This document shows positions 8,720 through 18,491 of a stretch of DNA of 64,000 nucleotides, piece after piece. The notes under the pieces were generated by a model. It worked only from the letters and a program-made list of their open reading frames with translations. It did not search any database and was not told the origin of the DNA. The stretch is from CAZSDP01 sp964605665 (lineage in GTDB: Bacteria; Planctomycetota; UBA8108; UBA1146). How positions within the stretch are numbered: position 1 is the first letter of the stretch; every line of letters starts with the position of its first letter. The position numbers and the translations under genes are program-made. The DNA lies in assembly GCA_964605665.1 (NCBI GenBank), contig CAZSDP010000009.1, positions 1 to 64,000 of the forward strand, read 5' to 3'.

Positions 8720-11700
8720 ATGCGCACCCTTCGGGTACTCAACATGCTCGCCATTGTGGGAATCTTGTCGCTACCTGCGGCACTCGACGCGCAGGTCATC
8801 AACGAGATCCGCATCGACCAACCGGGAACGGACAACGACGAGTACTTCGAGTTGTTTGGTCCTTCTGGACTGTCATTAACTGGCTTGACCTACATCACCA
8901 TCGGCGATTCAGGTGGCGGAATGAGCGGTGTCGTCGAAGCGGTCGTCGACCTCTCTGGCACCAGTATCGGAGCCAGCGGGTACTTCGTTGTCGCCGAGGC
9001 ATCCTTCTCACTGGGAGTCGCCGATGTTACCGCGACACTTGCCTTCGAGAACTCTGACAATGTCACTCACCTCCTGGTCAGTGGATTCACCGGAGCGAGC
9101 GGCGATGACCTGGACACCGATGATGATGGCGTACTCGACAGCACTCCATGGACTTCGATTCTCGATTGCATCGGAATGCTCGAGAGCGCGACGATTCCTC
9201 CCACCAATACTGAGTACGTCTATTGCATGGATACCGTCGGCCCCGATGGCACATTCGTCCCGGGACACATCGCTCGCTCTCCAGACGGCACCGGGTTGTT
9301 CATGATTCAGCCGTTCGATCCGGCGGCTGGCGCAGACACGCCAGGCGGCCCCAATCAGGTCACGCCCCCAGAAGATTGTTCAAATGGAACCGACGACGAT
9401 ATGGACGGGGACATCGATTGCGCGGATCTCGACTGCGAGTGTGACATCGCCTGCGTCGCGGGACCAGCAAATGACGACTGCATGTCCGCCACCGCCGTGG
9501 GAGAGGGTACCTTCCCGTACAGCAATCGCGGAGCGACCGATGACGGCCCATTGACCTGTGGCGGGAATCTCAGCAAGGACGTTTGGTTCCTCTTTACTGC
9601 GCCTTGTGACGGTCTCACCCTGTTTACCACCTGTGGGACTGCCTCGGCAAACTACAACCCCCAGATGGCAATCTATGATGCCGCCCTCGGCTGCCCCACC
9701 ACCGCCGATTGGATCGTGTGCGATGCGGGGAGCTGTACCGGCAGTGGAGAACCGGAGATCTTGCTCGACGTGGTGTCTGGGCAGAGCTATTACGTTCAGC
9801 TCGGCGGCTTTAATGGAAGTTGTGGAGACGCGACTCTCAGCATCACTTGCCCGCCGGCAGATTGCCACCTCGATCCAAATCCGAATGTCTCCGCAGAGTA
9901 CCTCGGTGGACTCGGCTTCAGCAATGCGCCCGTCTCTCCCGACATCACCGCCACCGGTTCTGCCGACATCATCACGGTCGCGGGAATCGGAACGATTCAG
10001 GACTTGGATGTCAGAGTGAATGCCACCCACCCATTCGTCGGTGACTTGGTGGTCGATCTTGGAGGACCGACCGGCACTCAGATTCGTCTTCACGACGCTG
10101 CGGGTGGCGGTGCCGACGATCTCGACGTGATCTTCGACGACGAAGGTGCAACCTACGACACCGTGCCATTCAACAATGGCAGCCGAATGCAGCCGTTTGA
10201 TGTGCTCACCTTGGCCGCATACGACGGCAGCAATGCAGACGGCGGTTGGATCATCAACGTTCTCGACAACTTCCTCATGCCAGGAGAACCTCCTCGAGGC
10301 ACGTTCGATTCTTGGGAGTTGATCTTCTTCCAGCCAGAGCCGATCCCTGACAACAGCGTCTCCGGATTGGTCACGACCGTCGAGTTCCCTGCTTCGATCA
10401 CCGACGGAGTCAATGACCTCGACGTCAACATCGAACTCAACCACCCCGACACTTCAGACTTGACTCTGAGTCTCGCTTCTCCCGCTGGTACGCAGGTCAC
10501 CCTTCATGCGCAATCGGCAGGGGTCAACATCATCGGTCGTTACGATGATGCCGGGATGGGCACGAATGATGGTTTCGGGACTTTGGTTCCCGACGGACCG
10601 GGCACTCTCGCCGACTATGACGGTGAAGGGATCGCTGGGACGTGGACCTTGACCACTGCAGATACGGTCGCGGGTTCCACTGGAACCCTCAGCAACTGGA
10701 GTGTCTCGATCTGTCCGTCCCCTTGCGCACCGATCACCGACTTGGCGGGGACCTTCGATTGTGACGCGGGAACGCTCACCATCACTTGGGTCAATGGTCA
10801 AACTTACGATTCGATCGACGTGCTGAGAGGTGGCACCCTGATCGCCACCATCGGCGGTGGCGACACAACCTACACCGATACCTCGCCACTCGAGGGATTC
10901 AACGAATACACCGTGATCGGCACCTGTGCTGGTGGCGGATCTGGGTTCGACGATCGCTTCATCAATTACGCCGGTTACAACGGCGAACAGCACATCATTT
11001 TGCAACTCGAAGGTCTCGTCGACTTCGGGGACGTCGGAATGACCGACAGTGGAGCAGCGGTCGAGGCGGCTTTGATCGCCAACGGTCTCACCAGTATCAA
11101 GCGAGTCAGCGTCGATCCCGATGACTATCCTTGCCTGATGAATGCTCCGGTCGAGTCACTTTGGGTCTGTGCGGGAACCTTCCCCACGAACTATCGCCTC
11201 GACACGTCCGAAGGAGATCTCATCGCGGCGGCGAATGCTGCGGGGATTGCCGTCTACCTGGAGAGTACCGACCATTGGGGATTCGCTCACAATCCATCAC
11301 TTCTCGATGCACGGGATGGAGTCGACGACGCCATCCATGACATCGGAAATGGCGACGACTCGTTCCTCGGAATGGACGGGCTCGACAGTGGAAATGGGCT
11401 CGACCTCTCCGCATACCAGAACATTTCCTACACCATCGACACCGATGGAACGATCTCCTTCGGTGACTCCAATGACCAACTTCAAGTCGCCACCAGCGAC
11501 GCCGAAGTCGCTTCCGCAGGTGGAACGTGGCAGCTCGACGAATTGCTCGGCACGCCTTACCTCACCGGCATTTTCTCCGAGACCACATCTGGTGGTGACA
11601 TGCTGGTGCAGTCGTGGGAGTTTGGTGGATTCGGTGGCGATCGCAACGCGCTGATGGCTGACTACATCGCCGCGCTCCTGGCAGCAGGGCCGCCTCCGAC

Positions 11701-11977
11701 GGGCTCCTTCGATCGTGGAGACTGCAACGCGGATGGCGCGTTCAATATTGCGGACGAGATCTTCTTGCTCGCAAATCTCTTCTCCGGCGGACCGGATGGG
11801 CCTTGCGCCGACTCCTGCGACGCCAACGACGATGGTGCAAAGAACATCGCGGATGCGATCTTTGGCCTGGCAAATCTCTTCTCCGGAGGACCGGACCCGT
11901 CCCCACCATTTGGCGCATGTGGATCAGATCCGACTGCTGACATGCTCGATTGCGTTTCGTATCCTCCCTGCCCCTAA
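8720..11977 (+). CDS. Giant secreted protein: lamin-tail, two P domains, GATase-like domain, dockerin-like tail
   Basis: Exported protein of 1085 residues counted from the ATG at 8720, chosen because GGAAGG lies nine bases upstream and a signal peptide follows at once (MRTLRVLNMLAIVG...LDAQ). An in-frame start at 8672 would bury the signal. Domains in order: lamin-tail-like (VINEIRIDQPG...DEYFELFG), a short Asp-rich dockerin/thrombospondin-3-like stretch, a PPC-like beta-sandwich (NDDCMSA...DVWFLFTAP), two proprotein-convertase P domains in tandem (DLDVRVNATHPFVGDL and DLDVNIELNHPDTSDL), an Fn3-like segment, the GATase-like domain shared with the protein at 1454, and two dockerin-like repeats ending in PPCP. 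No protease active site is visible, although P domains usually accompany subtilases. Probable surface or matrix protein. Confidence 0.85.
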   Translation: MRTLRVLNMLAIVGILSLPAALDAQVINEIRIDQPGTDNDEYFELFGPSGLSLTGLTYITIGDSGGGMSGVVEAVVDLSGTSIGASGYFVVAEASFSLGVADVTATLAFENSDNVTHLLVSGFTGASGDDLDTDDDGVLDSTPWTSILDCIGMLESATIPPTNTEYVYCMDTVGPDGTFVPGHIARSPDGTGLFMIQPFDPAAGADTPGGPNQVTPPEDCSNGTDDDMDGDIDCADLDCECDIACVAGPANDDCMSATAVGEGTFPYSNRGATDDGPLTCGGNLSKDVWFLFTAPCDGLTLFTTCGTASANYNPQMAIYDAALGCPTTADWIVCDAGSCTGSGEPEILLDVVSGQSYYVQLGGFNGSCGDATLSITCPPADCHLDPNPNVSAEYLGGLGFSNAPVSPDITATGSADIITVAGIGTIQDLDVRVNATHPFVGDLVVDLGGPTGTQIRLHDAAGGGADDLDVIFDDEGATYDTVPFNNGSRMQPFDVLTLAAYDGSNADGGWIINVLDNFLMPGEPPRGTFDSWELIFFQPEPIPDNSVSGLVTTVEFPASITDGVNDLDVNIELNHPDTSDLTLSLASPAGTQVTLHAQSAGVNIIGRYDDAGMGTNDGFGTLVPDGPGTLADYDGEGIAGTWTLTTADTVAGSTGTLSNWSVSICPSPCAPITDLAGTFDCDAGTLTITWVNGQTYDSIDVLRGGTLIATIGGGDTTYTDTSPLEGFNEYTVIGTCAGGGSGFDDRFINYAGYNGEQHIILQLEGLVDFGDVGMTDSGAAVEAALIANGLTSIKRVSVDPDDYPCLMNAPVESLWVCAGTFPTNYRLDTSEGDLIAAANAAGIAVYLESTDHWGFAHNPSLLDARDGVDDAIHDIGNGDDSFLGMDGLDSGNGLDLSAYQNISYTIDTDGTISFGDSNDQLQVATSDAEVASAGGTWQLDELLGTPYLTGIFSETTSGGDMLVQSWEFGGFGGDRNALMADYIAALLAAGPPPTGSFDRGDCNADGAFNIADEIFLLANLFSGGPDGPCADSCDANDDGAKNIADAIFGLANLFSGGPDPSPPFGACGSDPTADMLDCVSYPPCP

Positions 11978-12033
11978 AGGCAGCAGAGGAGTGAGTGCTC
12001 GATCGAGAAGAGTGCTTTTGTGGCACTTCCGAA

Positions 12034-12076
12034 GAGAGGGCGTGGGGCTCAACGGTCCCACGCCCTCTCCTCTTTC
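12034..12076 (+). terminator. Strong Rho-independent terminator
   Basis: A perfect 13-bp stem pairs GAGAGGGCGTGGG (12034-12046) with its complement at 12057-12069 around a 10-base loop, followed by CTCTTTCC. It sits 57 bases after the stop codon at 11977. Confidence 0.85.
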
Positions 12077-12087
12077 CCCGCGCGCCT

Positions 12088-12282
12088 GTCTCCCCGCGCC
12101 TGTTTCCCCGCGCCCATTTCCCCGCGCCCATTTCCCCGCGCCNNNNNNNNNNNNNNNNNNNNNNNNNNNNNNNNNNNNNNNNNNNNNNNNNNNNNNNNNN
12201 NNNNNNNNNNNNNNNNNNNNNNNNNNNNNNNNNNNNNNNNNNTTTCCCCGCGCCCATTTCCCCGCGCCCATTTCCCCGCGCC
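12088..12282. repeat. 14-bp tandem repeat interrupted by an assembly gap
   Basis: The unit ATTTCCCCGCGCCC recurs head to tail from 12088 to 12142, with two diverged first copies, and again from 12243 to 12282. Between them are 100 Ns. The array lies between the terminator at 12034 and murJ. The true copy number is hidden by the gap. The unit length is not a multiple of three, and reading through it in any frame gives meaningless peptides. Confidence 0.9.
12143..12242. other. Assembly gap (100 N)
   Basis: Exactly 100 undetermined bases, the usual scaffold placeholder, placed in the middle of the 14-bp tandem repeat. The real length is unknown, and frames that cross it should be ignored. Confidence 0.98.
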
Positions 12283-12445
12283 AACCTCACCGAACCGTAG
12301 CTGACTCGGCCCTCTGATTCACAACAGCCCTAGAGATTTCCCACCGTGCGGGCACCCGGTCGCGTAGCATGTGCTGCTCCTGTTCCCCTTCACGATCGGT
12401 TTTGCAGGGCATACGTGGTTCGGGTTACTGCTGGGAGGTCTTTGC

Positions 12446-14143
12446 GTGGGAGAGAAGAGCTCGATCACTTCACCCACATCCTCGGGGAACCGGGAAACAT
12501 CTTCCGAAAAGGAACTCGATCAGCCCACCTCTGCACTCCAGACTCCACCCTTCGGAATTGCTCAAAGAGCTCGAAACCTCTCCGCTCTCACTATGCTCTC
12601 ACGCGTTCTCGGAGTCATCAGAGAGCAGATTTTCGCTCGTCTCTTCGGCGCAGGTCTCTATGCAGATGCTCTGGTCGTCGCCTTTCGAATCCCCAATATG
12701 CTCCGTGATCTATTCGCAGAGGGTGCACTCTCCGCCGCTTTCATCCCCGCCCTCGGACGTGCTCGAGAAAGAGGTGGCGACGAAGAGGTCGCCGCCCTCT
12801 CCCGCGCAGTACTTTCCGCAGTCATCCTCATTGTCGGCAGCCTGACCATACTCGGCATTCTTCTCACTCCAACTCTCGTCGACGCGATCGCCAGCGGTTT
12901 TTCGGAAAGCACGGCGGTCACTCCCGGAAGCGACACCTCCAAGCGAGATGAAACGATCTGGCTGACCCGACTTCTCTTTCCCTTCCTACTCTTGATCTCC
13001 GCCGCTTCGGTGATCCGTGGGGTACTCAACAGCACTCGACACTTTGCAATTCCCGCCCTCGGTCCTCCCCTCTCCAACGCGATCGCCATCGCGGTCGGGA
13101 TCTCTTTGTATCTCTCCGGTGTCTCCACCGAGACCGCGGCCACCGGTTGGGCGATCGCCCTGCTCGCCGGTGGGCTCGCCACCCTCGGCGTAGGCCTCCC
13201 CACCCTGAAAAGGACCGGCCTTTCTATTCGTCCCAACTTCAAGATTCGACATCCGGAGATGGGAAAAATTCTGCGACAGATGTCGGTCGGCGCTCTCGGT
13301 CTCGCGGCGATCCAAATCAACATTCTGGTGGGCACGACCCTCGCTTCGCGCCTCACCGAAGGATCGGTCGCAGCTCTCAATTACGGATTTCGACTGGTTT
13401 ACTTGCCGATCGGCGTGATCGGGGTCGCAATTGCCGCGGTGGCGACGGTCGAGATCAGTGCACGACTCGCCGCCGGTCAACGTGAGCATGCGGCTCGAGA
13501 CCTAGCGCACAGCCTGAGACTCACCGCATTCCTGTCGCTCCCAGCGGCGGTCGGCCTCTGGATCCTCGCGGAACCCACCGTTCGCCTAATTTACGAATAT
13601 GGAGCATTTCGCCCGGAAGACACTCTTCTCGCCGCAACCGCCCTCCGTGGCTACGGAGTGGGCCTCCTCTTCTATGCATTCACCAAGGTACAAGTGCCGG
13701 CCTGTTACGCATTGGGCTCAGTGCGTCTCCCCCTCTACGGATCTCTCCTGTCGATGGCTTGCTACACGACTTGGGCGCTCCTGACCTATCGCTCGCAGGG
13801 AGTCCTCGGGCTCGCTCTCGGAACCTCGATCGCTGCCTGCGTGCAAGCGTTGGTGATCGGGATCGGACTTCGAAAGAAACTCTCCACCGGGGGAGATGTC
13901 CTGCGAGGTCTTCTCGCTTCCTGCCTCATCTCCGTAGTCGTCGCCGGCGCATGCGGGGCAATCCTGCCGATTCTGGAAGCGACATGGGGAACAGAGGAAG
14001 TCTGGGCTCGCCTCGCCACCCTCGTGGTCGCGGTCGTGGTCGGCTTCTCTATCGTGGTGGCTGGAGGCCGACTCCTTCGCCTTCCGGAGGCTCTCGAGGT
14101 TCAGAAGTCGATCGGCCTCTGCCGGAAGCCCTCAAATCGGTAG
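12446..14143 (+). CDS. murJ: MurJ/MviN lipid II flippase
   Basis: MurJ flips the peptidoglycan precursor lipid II across the inner membrane. The protein is a polytopic membrane protein with the family's N-terminal pattern: LSALTMLSRVLGVIREQIFARLFGAG, then DAL.VAFRIPNMLRDLFAEGALSAAFIP. That Arg-rich first helix and the RIPN-LR-LFAEGA signature are diagnostic of MurJ. I place the start at GTG 12446 because GGGAGG at 12433-12438 lies seven bases upstream, giving 565 residues; an in-frame ATG at 12371 has no such site. No neighbouring gene belongs to cell-wall synthesis, so it appears to be transcribed alone. A short T-run follows its stop (near 14158), but its stem is weak. Confidence 0.92.
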   Translation: MGEKSSITSPTSSGNRETSSEKELDQPTSALQTPPFGIAQRARNLSALTMLSRVLGVIREQIFARLFGAGLYADALVVAFRIPNMLRDLFAEGALSAAFIPALGRARERGGDEEVAALSRAVLSAVILIVGSLTILGILLTPTLVDAIASGFSESTAVTPGSDTSKRDETIWLTRLLFPFLLLISAASVIRGVLNSTRHFAIPALGPPLSNAIAIAVGISLYLSGVSTETAATGWAIALLAGGLATLGVGLPTLKRTGLSIRPNFKIRHPEMGKILRQMSVGALGLAAIQINILVGTTLASRLTEGSVAALNYGFRLVYLPIGVIGVAIAAVATVEISARLAAGQREHAARDLAHSLRLTAFLSLPAAVGLWILAEPTVRLIYEYGAFRPEDTLLAATALRGYGVGLLFYAFTKVQVPACYALGSVRLPLYGSLLSMACYTTWALLTYRSQGVLGLALGTSIAACVQALVIGIGLRKKLSTGGDVLRGLLASCLISVVVAGACGAILPILEATWGTEEVWARLATLVVAVVVGFSIVVAGGRLLRLPEALEVQKSIGLCRKPSNR

Positions 14144-14389
14144 CTGTGATCGGTCACTTTTTTTATGATGAGGCCCCGTCGTCGGAGATCCTTCGGGAAT
14201 TGAGATCAGGAGCGCGAGTTCTTTCTGCCGCTTCCCCAACTTCCAGAATTCTCCGGCGTGACCCGCAGCCTTCGACCAGAGATCAAGCCTATCCAAGACC
14301 ACTCCAGAAAACCTGACGTGGTCGGTGAGACCTTGGAAAATTGGCGACTCGAGTCTTGTTACAGTGAAAGGATTCCCTCTGGGGAAACG

Positions 14390-15382
14390 ATGTCCGATCC
14401 ACGCACAAATCTCGAATCAACGGTCACGACCCAAGCAACACTCGGCAATGAAATCCTCAGTGAAGTTGGAAGAGTCCTCGTCGGACAGGAACAGATGATC
14501 ACGCGCTTGCTGATCGGGCTCCTGACTGGAGGACATGTGCTATTGGAAGGTGTCCCCGGCCTCGCGAAGACCTTGACGGTGCGTTGTCTGGCAGACGCCA
14601 TCGATACAGGCTTCTCTCGAATCCAATTCACCCCGGATATGTTGCCTGCGGACGTGATCGGTACCGAGATATTCAATCCGAAAGAAGCGACGTATTCGGT
14701 CAAAAAGGGCCCCGTCTTCTCCAACCTCGTGTTGGCGGACGAGATCAATCGCGCCCCGGCAAAAGTGCAAGCAGCACTCCTGGAAGCGATGCAAGAGCGG
14801 CAAGGAACAATCGGAGGGACAACCTATCCACTGGAGGAGCCCTTCCTTGTTCTCGCGACGCAAAACCCCATCGAGCAGGAGGGGACGTACCCGCTTCCCG
14901 AGGCACAAGTCGATCGATTCCTCATGAAAGTTCGGGTTGGTTACCCCTCCAAAGAAGAAGAACGCAAGGTCCTCGATCGGATGGCCAGCGGCCAGCCGAT
15001 TCCAGAGGTGCGTAAAGTCGCCACCCCCGATCAAATCATGGATGCTCGTAGCACTGTGGACCAAGTGTTCGTCGACGATAAGGTCCGTGACTACATCGTC
15101 GACTTGGTTCATGCGACACGTTCCCCGAGAGAGGCGGGCATCAGTTCCCTCGACGGGATGATCGAAATCGGCGCGAGTCCCCGAGCATCGATCAGTTGGA
15201 TGAAAGCTGCGAAGGCGCATGCACTGATCGGAGGGCGGACCTATGTGACGCCTCATGACGTGAAGTCGCTCGCAGGCGACATCTTGCGCCATCGCATCGC
15301 CCTCAGCTTCGAAGCTGAAGCAGAAGGTAAAGACTCCGATCACATCATCGCAGAGATTCTGGACGGAATTCTGGTTCCCTGA
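14390..15382 (+). CDS. MoxR-family AAA+ ATPase
   Basis: MoxR ATPases act as chaperones that mature protein complexes, usually with VWA partners encoded alongside. From the ATG at 14390 the protein has 330 residues, normal for the family. Walker A is GVPGLAKT at 54-61, Walker B LVLADEINRAP, and the sensor motif is ATQNPIEQEGTYPLPEAQ. An upstream in-frame ATG at 14258 would add 44 residues that do not match the family. This gene opens the Bat operon: a DUF58 protein starts 24 bases after its stop and five more genes follow on the same strand. Confidence 0.93.
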   Translation: MSDPRTNLESTVTTQATLGNEILSEVGRVLVGQEQMITRLLIGLLTGGHVLLEGVPGLAKTLTVRCLADAIDTGFSRIQFTPDMLPADVIGTEIFNPKEATYSVKKGPVFSNLVLADEINRAPAKVQAALLEAMQERQGTIGGTTYPLEEPFLVLATQNPIEQEGTYPLPEAQVDRFLMKVRVGYPSKEEERKVLDRMASGQPIPEVRKVATPDQIMDARSTVDQVFVDDKVRDYIVDLVHATRSPREAGISSLDGMIEIGASPRASISWMKAAKAHALIGGRTYVTPHDVKSLAGDILRHRIALSFEAEAEGKDSDHIIAEILDGILVP

Positions 15383-15406
15383 CCTAGGACGTTAGGATAG
15401 ATCCTC

Positions 15407-16381
15407 ATGCTCGCGAGCGAGATCATCCGCCGGGTCCGCGAAATCCAGGTCCGCACTGGGCGTCATGTCGCTGACGTACTTGCCGGCGAATACAACTCTG
15501 TTTTCCGAGGAAGCGGAATCGAATTCGATGAGGTTCGACCGTACCTCCCCGGTGATGACATTCGTACGATCGACTGGAATGTCACCGCTCGAATGGGAGA
15601 GCCTTTCGTCAAGCGGTACGTGGAAGAGCGCCAACTCACCCTGATGGTGATGGCTGACATATCCGCATCGCAGGAGTTTGGCTCCGGCAGGCGATCGAAA
15701 CGAGAAGCAGCTGCAGAGCTCTGCGCTTTGCTCGCGTTCAGCGCAACTCAGAATGACGACAAGATCGGCCTTGCACTCTTCCACGACGAAATCGAGCAGT
15801 TCATCCCGCCTCGCAAAGGACAGCGTCATGCCCTACGGGTTGTCCGAGAGGTTCTCGCTCACGGTCAGGAGGAGTCTTCCGAGCTACCGAAGAAAGGACG
15901 CCGAGGTCGCCCCGCGGGCGCGGCTCGACGGCGTGGAAGCTCTCGACGTGCGAAAGAGAAGCGCAGGGGAACCTCGATCGGCGGTGCTCTCGAGTTCTTC
16001 CTTTCGGTCACCCAGCGGCGAAGCGTCTGCTTCATCGTGAGTGATTTCTTGGATGATGACCGTTGGGAGCGAGCGATTCGATCCGCCAACCGCAAACACG
16101 ATGTGATCGCGGTGCTCATCACCGACCCCCATGAACTCGAGATTCCAAATGTGGGGCTGATCACCTTACAAGATGCAGAGAGCGGTCGCTCCCAACTCTT
16201 CGACACGAGCAAGCGGAGCTTTCGGAACAAAGTCGAGCAGCTCTCGCGATCGCGAGTCGAAGCACTGCGATCGCAACTCACCACTAGCGGCATCGACTTG
16301 ATTCACATCGATGCCGCCGGATCAGTGGTCGACCCCTTGGTGAAATTCTTCAAAGCTCGTGAACGAAGGATGCGCCGATGA
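15407..16381 (+). CDS. DUF58 domain protein of the MoxR/Bat operon
   Basis: DUF58 proteins almost always sit beside MoxR and carry a VWA-like fold. The 324-residue protein begins LASEIIRRVREIQVRTGRHVADVLAGEYNS and contains the family's hallmark PGDDIRTIDWNVTARMGEPFVKRYVEERQ. The VWA-like core starts near LTLMVMADISAS. A basic, Arg-rich insertion (about residues 160-185) interrupts it and is probably disordered. Its stop overlaps the start of the next gene as ATGA at 16378. It is thought to link the ATPase to its clients; the molecular function in this operon is inferred. Confidence 0.9.
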   Translation: MLASEIIRRVREIQVRTGRHVADVLAGEYNSVFRGSGIEFDEVRPYLPGDDIRTIDWNVTARMGEPFVKRYVEERQLTLMVMADISASQEFGSGRRSKREAAAELCALLAFSATQNDDKIGLALFHDEIEQFIPPRKGQRHALRVVREVLAHGQEESSELPKKGRRGRPAGAARRRGSSRRAKEKRRGTSIGGALEFFLSVTQRRSVCFIVSDFLDDDRWERAIRSANRKHDVIAVLITDPHELEIPNVGLITLQDAESGRSQLFDTSKRSFRNKVEQLSRSRVEALRSQLTTSGIDLIHIDAAGSVVDPLVKFFKARERRMRR

Positions 16382-17463
16382 GAAGGTCGAGACGACTGTC
16401 CAGGAATGCTCGTGAGTTCAAAATTGCTCTCACGTGGGCCATCTTTCTCGTGGCCCTTACCGCAAGCACGGGTGCTGCGCAAACTGGAATCGATTCGAGC
16501 GACAGCTCGCCAACTCCAAATACCTCCGAACCGATCAAACGAACCACCACTGTTGGTCCGGTCACAACCACGGTTTCTCTCACCCCCTCAGAACCGGTCA
16601 TCGGAGACTCTCTCACGTTGATGATCGAGGTGACATCAGAACCGGAAGTCGAAGTATTGATGCCTTCCTTCGGAGAAGCGCTCGGGAGATTTGTCATCCT
16701 CGATTTCTCGCCACGTGAACGGATCAATCGTGAGGGTCAAACGATCAGCTCCCAACAATACACCCTCGATGTGCCGATGTCGGGCGACTGGACCGTCCCC
16801 CCACTGCTGGTGGAGTTCATCGACCACCGCCCCGGCAACCGTCCAGCCCCGGAAGGGGACGACGCGTTTGAACTTCTCACCGAAGCGATCGACTTCAAGG
16901 TTGAGTCGGTCCTTCCCACCGACGTCGACTCAGAACTCAAGGAGCCACTCGGCACGCTCGCTCCGATTCCCACGGCACTCGAACGTGCAGAACCATGGAT
17001 TCGAGGGTTCATTTTCGTCGCAGTGCCTGCAGCGCTGCTGCTCTTTTGGATCCTCCGGCGCGCGCATCGACGAATTCGTCGCAGCGCGTACGAAATTGCG
17101 GTCGAGGAGCTGAAAAAGCTTCAATTCGCTCCACGAGGAACTCCGGAGGAGATCGACCAGTTCTATGTGGCACTGTCCGGTATCGTGCGCCGCTACCTCG
17201 AGAAGAGATTTGAGATTCGAGCTCCAGAAAGCACGACTGAGGAGTTTCTCGATCGAGCAACGCGATCGACAGTTCTCACCGCTGCACACAAAGAACTTCT
17301 GGTCGGCTTCCTGACCAAGGCAGACTTGGTGAAATTTGCGGCCCGTATTCCGAGTGATCTGGAAATCGCGGAGTCGATACGCTCGGCAGAGCAGTTCCTA
17401 GAAGACACGCGCGATGACGCGCCACTCGTCGAAGTCAGAGCAGAGGAAGGAGTCACCACATGA
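16378..17463 (+). CDS. BatD/DUF4381-like membrane protein
   Basis: Predicted envelope protein of 361 residues. Residues about 16-35 are hydrophobic and end in STGAAQ, a likely signal peptide. A periplasmic beta-sandwich region follows (VTTTVSLTPSEPVIGDSLTLMIEV), then one transmembrane helix at about 205-225 (FIFVAVPAALLLFWILRRAHRR) and a cytoplasmic helical domain (YEIAVEELKKLQF... RRYLEKRFEIRAPESTTEEFL). That last part matches the cytoplasmic domain often called DUF4381 in Bat operons. The gene overlaps both neighbours by four bases (ATGA), so translation is coupled. It probably helps hold the VWA proteins and the MoxR ATPase at the membrane. Confidence 0.8.
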   Translation: MRRSRRLSRNAREFKIALTWAIFLVALTASTGAAQTGIDSSDSSPTPNTSEPIKRTTTVGPVTTTVSLTPSEPVIGDSLTLMIEVTSEPEVEVLMPSFGEALGRFVILDFSPRERINREGQTISSQQYTLDVPMSGDWTVPPLLVEFIDHRPGNRPAPEGDDAFELLTEAIDFKVESVLPTDVDSELKEPLGTLAPIPTALERAEPWIRGFIFVAVPAALLLFWILRRAHRRIRRSAYEIAVEELKKLQFAPRGTPEEIDQFYVALSGIVRRYLEKRFEIRAPESTTEEFLDRATRSTVLTAAHKELLVGFLTKADLVKFAARIPSDLEIAESIRSAEQFLEDTRDDAPLVEVRAEEGVTT

Positions 17464-18491
17464 ACTTCCTTCTCGACTGGGAATTTCGGGATCCCTGGTT
17501 TCTGCTGGCCGCGATCCTCGCGCCCTTGATCTGGTTCCTCCTCCGAAGACGTCCCGGGGCTGTTCTCTATTCAAGCCTCAGCCTCCCATCACTGGCACCT
17601 CGTAGTTGGCGCGTTCGAATTGCTGGGATTCCGACTCTCCTCATCGCCCTCGCCGCACTTTCGATCGCGATCGCTCTCTCCGGTCCACGTCGAGGAGACG
17701 CCACGACCCGGGTGAGCCGCGAGGGAATTGCCATGATGATGGTTGTCGATCGCTCCGGCTCAATGGATGCGCGCGATTTCGACCGAGACACCGACATCAA
17801 CCGACTCCAGACCGTCCAAAGAGTGTTCCGACAGTTCCTCACCACCGAGGAAGGTCGTAGCCGACGCCCCGACGACTTGATCGGAGCAATCGCGTTTGGC
17901 AGGTATCCCGACAGCATTTGCCCACTGACCCTCGATCACGGATCTCTCGGGGCGATTGTCGGCTCTCTAGAGGTTCTTCGAGACCAAAAGGAGAGCGCCA
18001 CAGCCATTGGGGACGCATTGGCGTTGGCAGTCGAAAGACTCAGAGAACATCCCGCACGCTCGAAGGTCGTGATCCTGCTGACCGATGGCGAAGACAATGC
18101 CAGCATCATCAATCCTCGAACCGCAGCTCAACTCGCTGCCGATCACCAAGTCAAGGTTTACACCATCGGAGCGGGGCGAGATGGTGAAGTTCTGTTTCCC
18201 GTTTGGGATGCGTTTCGACAGCGATTTGTCTTGAAGAGAAGATTCTTCGAGCTCGATGAGGAAGCGCTGGTGGAGATCGCGGAGGTCACCGGGGGGCGCT
18301 TCTTCGAAGCACAGGATGCCATTTCGCTCGAGTCAGTCGTCGCCGAGATCGATCAACTCGAGCGCAGTGAAGTCACCGAGGTCCGCTATCTCAGTTACAC
18401 CGAATACTACGGAGTCTTCATTCTCGCAGCCTTGAGTATGCTCGCTGGAGCCGGATTGATTCGCGGTACCATCTTGAGGAGGTTGCCATGA
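17460..18491 (+). CDS. batA: BatA-type VWA membrane protein
   Basis: Integral membrane protein of 343 residues with a von Willebrand A domain. The N-terminus (WEFRDPWFLLAAILAPLIWFLLRRR) is the typical BatA start, with a second hydrophobic helix near 55-75. The MIDAS metal site is visible as DRSGSMDARD (D97, S99, S101). A third helix lies near the C-terminus (YYGVFILAALSMLAGAGLI). Start and stop each overlap the neighbouring gene by four bases. Bat proteins were first linked to aerotolerance in Bacteroides; the biochemical role is unsettled. AAGGAG before the ATG supports the start. Confidence 0.9.
   Translation: MNFLLDWEFRDPWFLLAAILAPLIWFLLRRRPGAVLYSSLSLPSLAPRSWRVRIAGIPTLLIALAALSIAIALSGPRRGDATTRVSREGIAMMMVVDRSGSMDARDFDRDTDINRLQTVQRVFRQFLTTEEGRSRRPDDLIGAIAFGRYPDSICPLTLDHGSLGAIVGSLEVLRDQKESATAIGDALALAVERLREHPARSKVVILLTDGEDNASIINPRTAAQLAADHQVKVYTIGAGRDGEVLFPVWDAFRQRFVLKRRFFELDEEALVEIAEVTGGRFFEAQDAISLESVVAEIDQLERSEVTEVRYLSYTEYYGVFILAALSMLAGAGLIRGTILRRLP

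Noticed and set aside
12088..12282. CRISPR array
   Set aside because: Copies are directly abutting with no spacers and the unit is only 14 bp; no cas gene is present.
11742..12317. Open frames crossing the N-gap on both strands
   Set aside because: They consist of gap placeholders and 14-bp repeat translations; none has a real domain.
14144..14165. Terminator after murJ
   Set aside because: A run of seven T's is present, but the stem before it is only about four base pairs.
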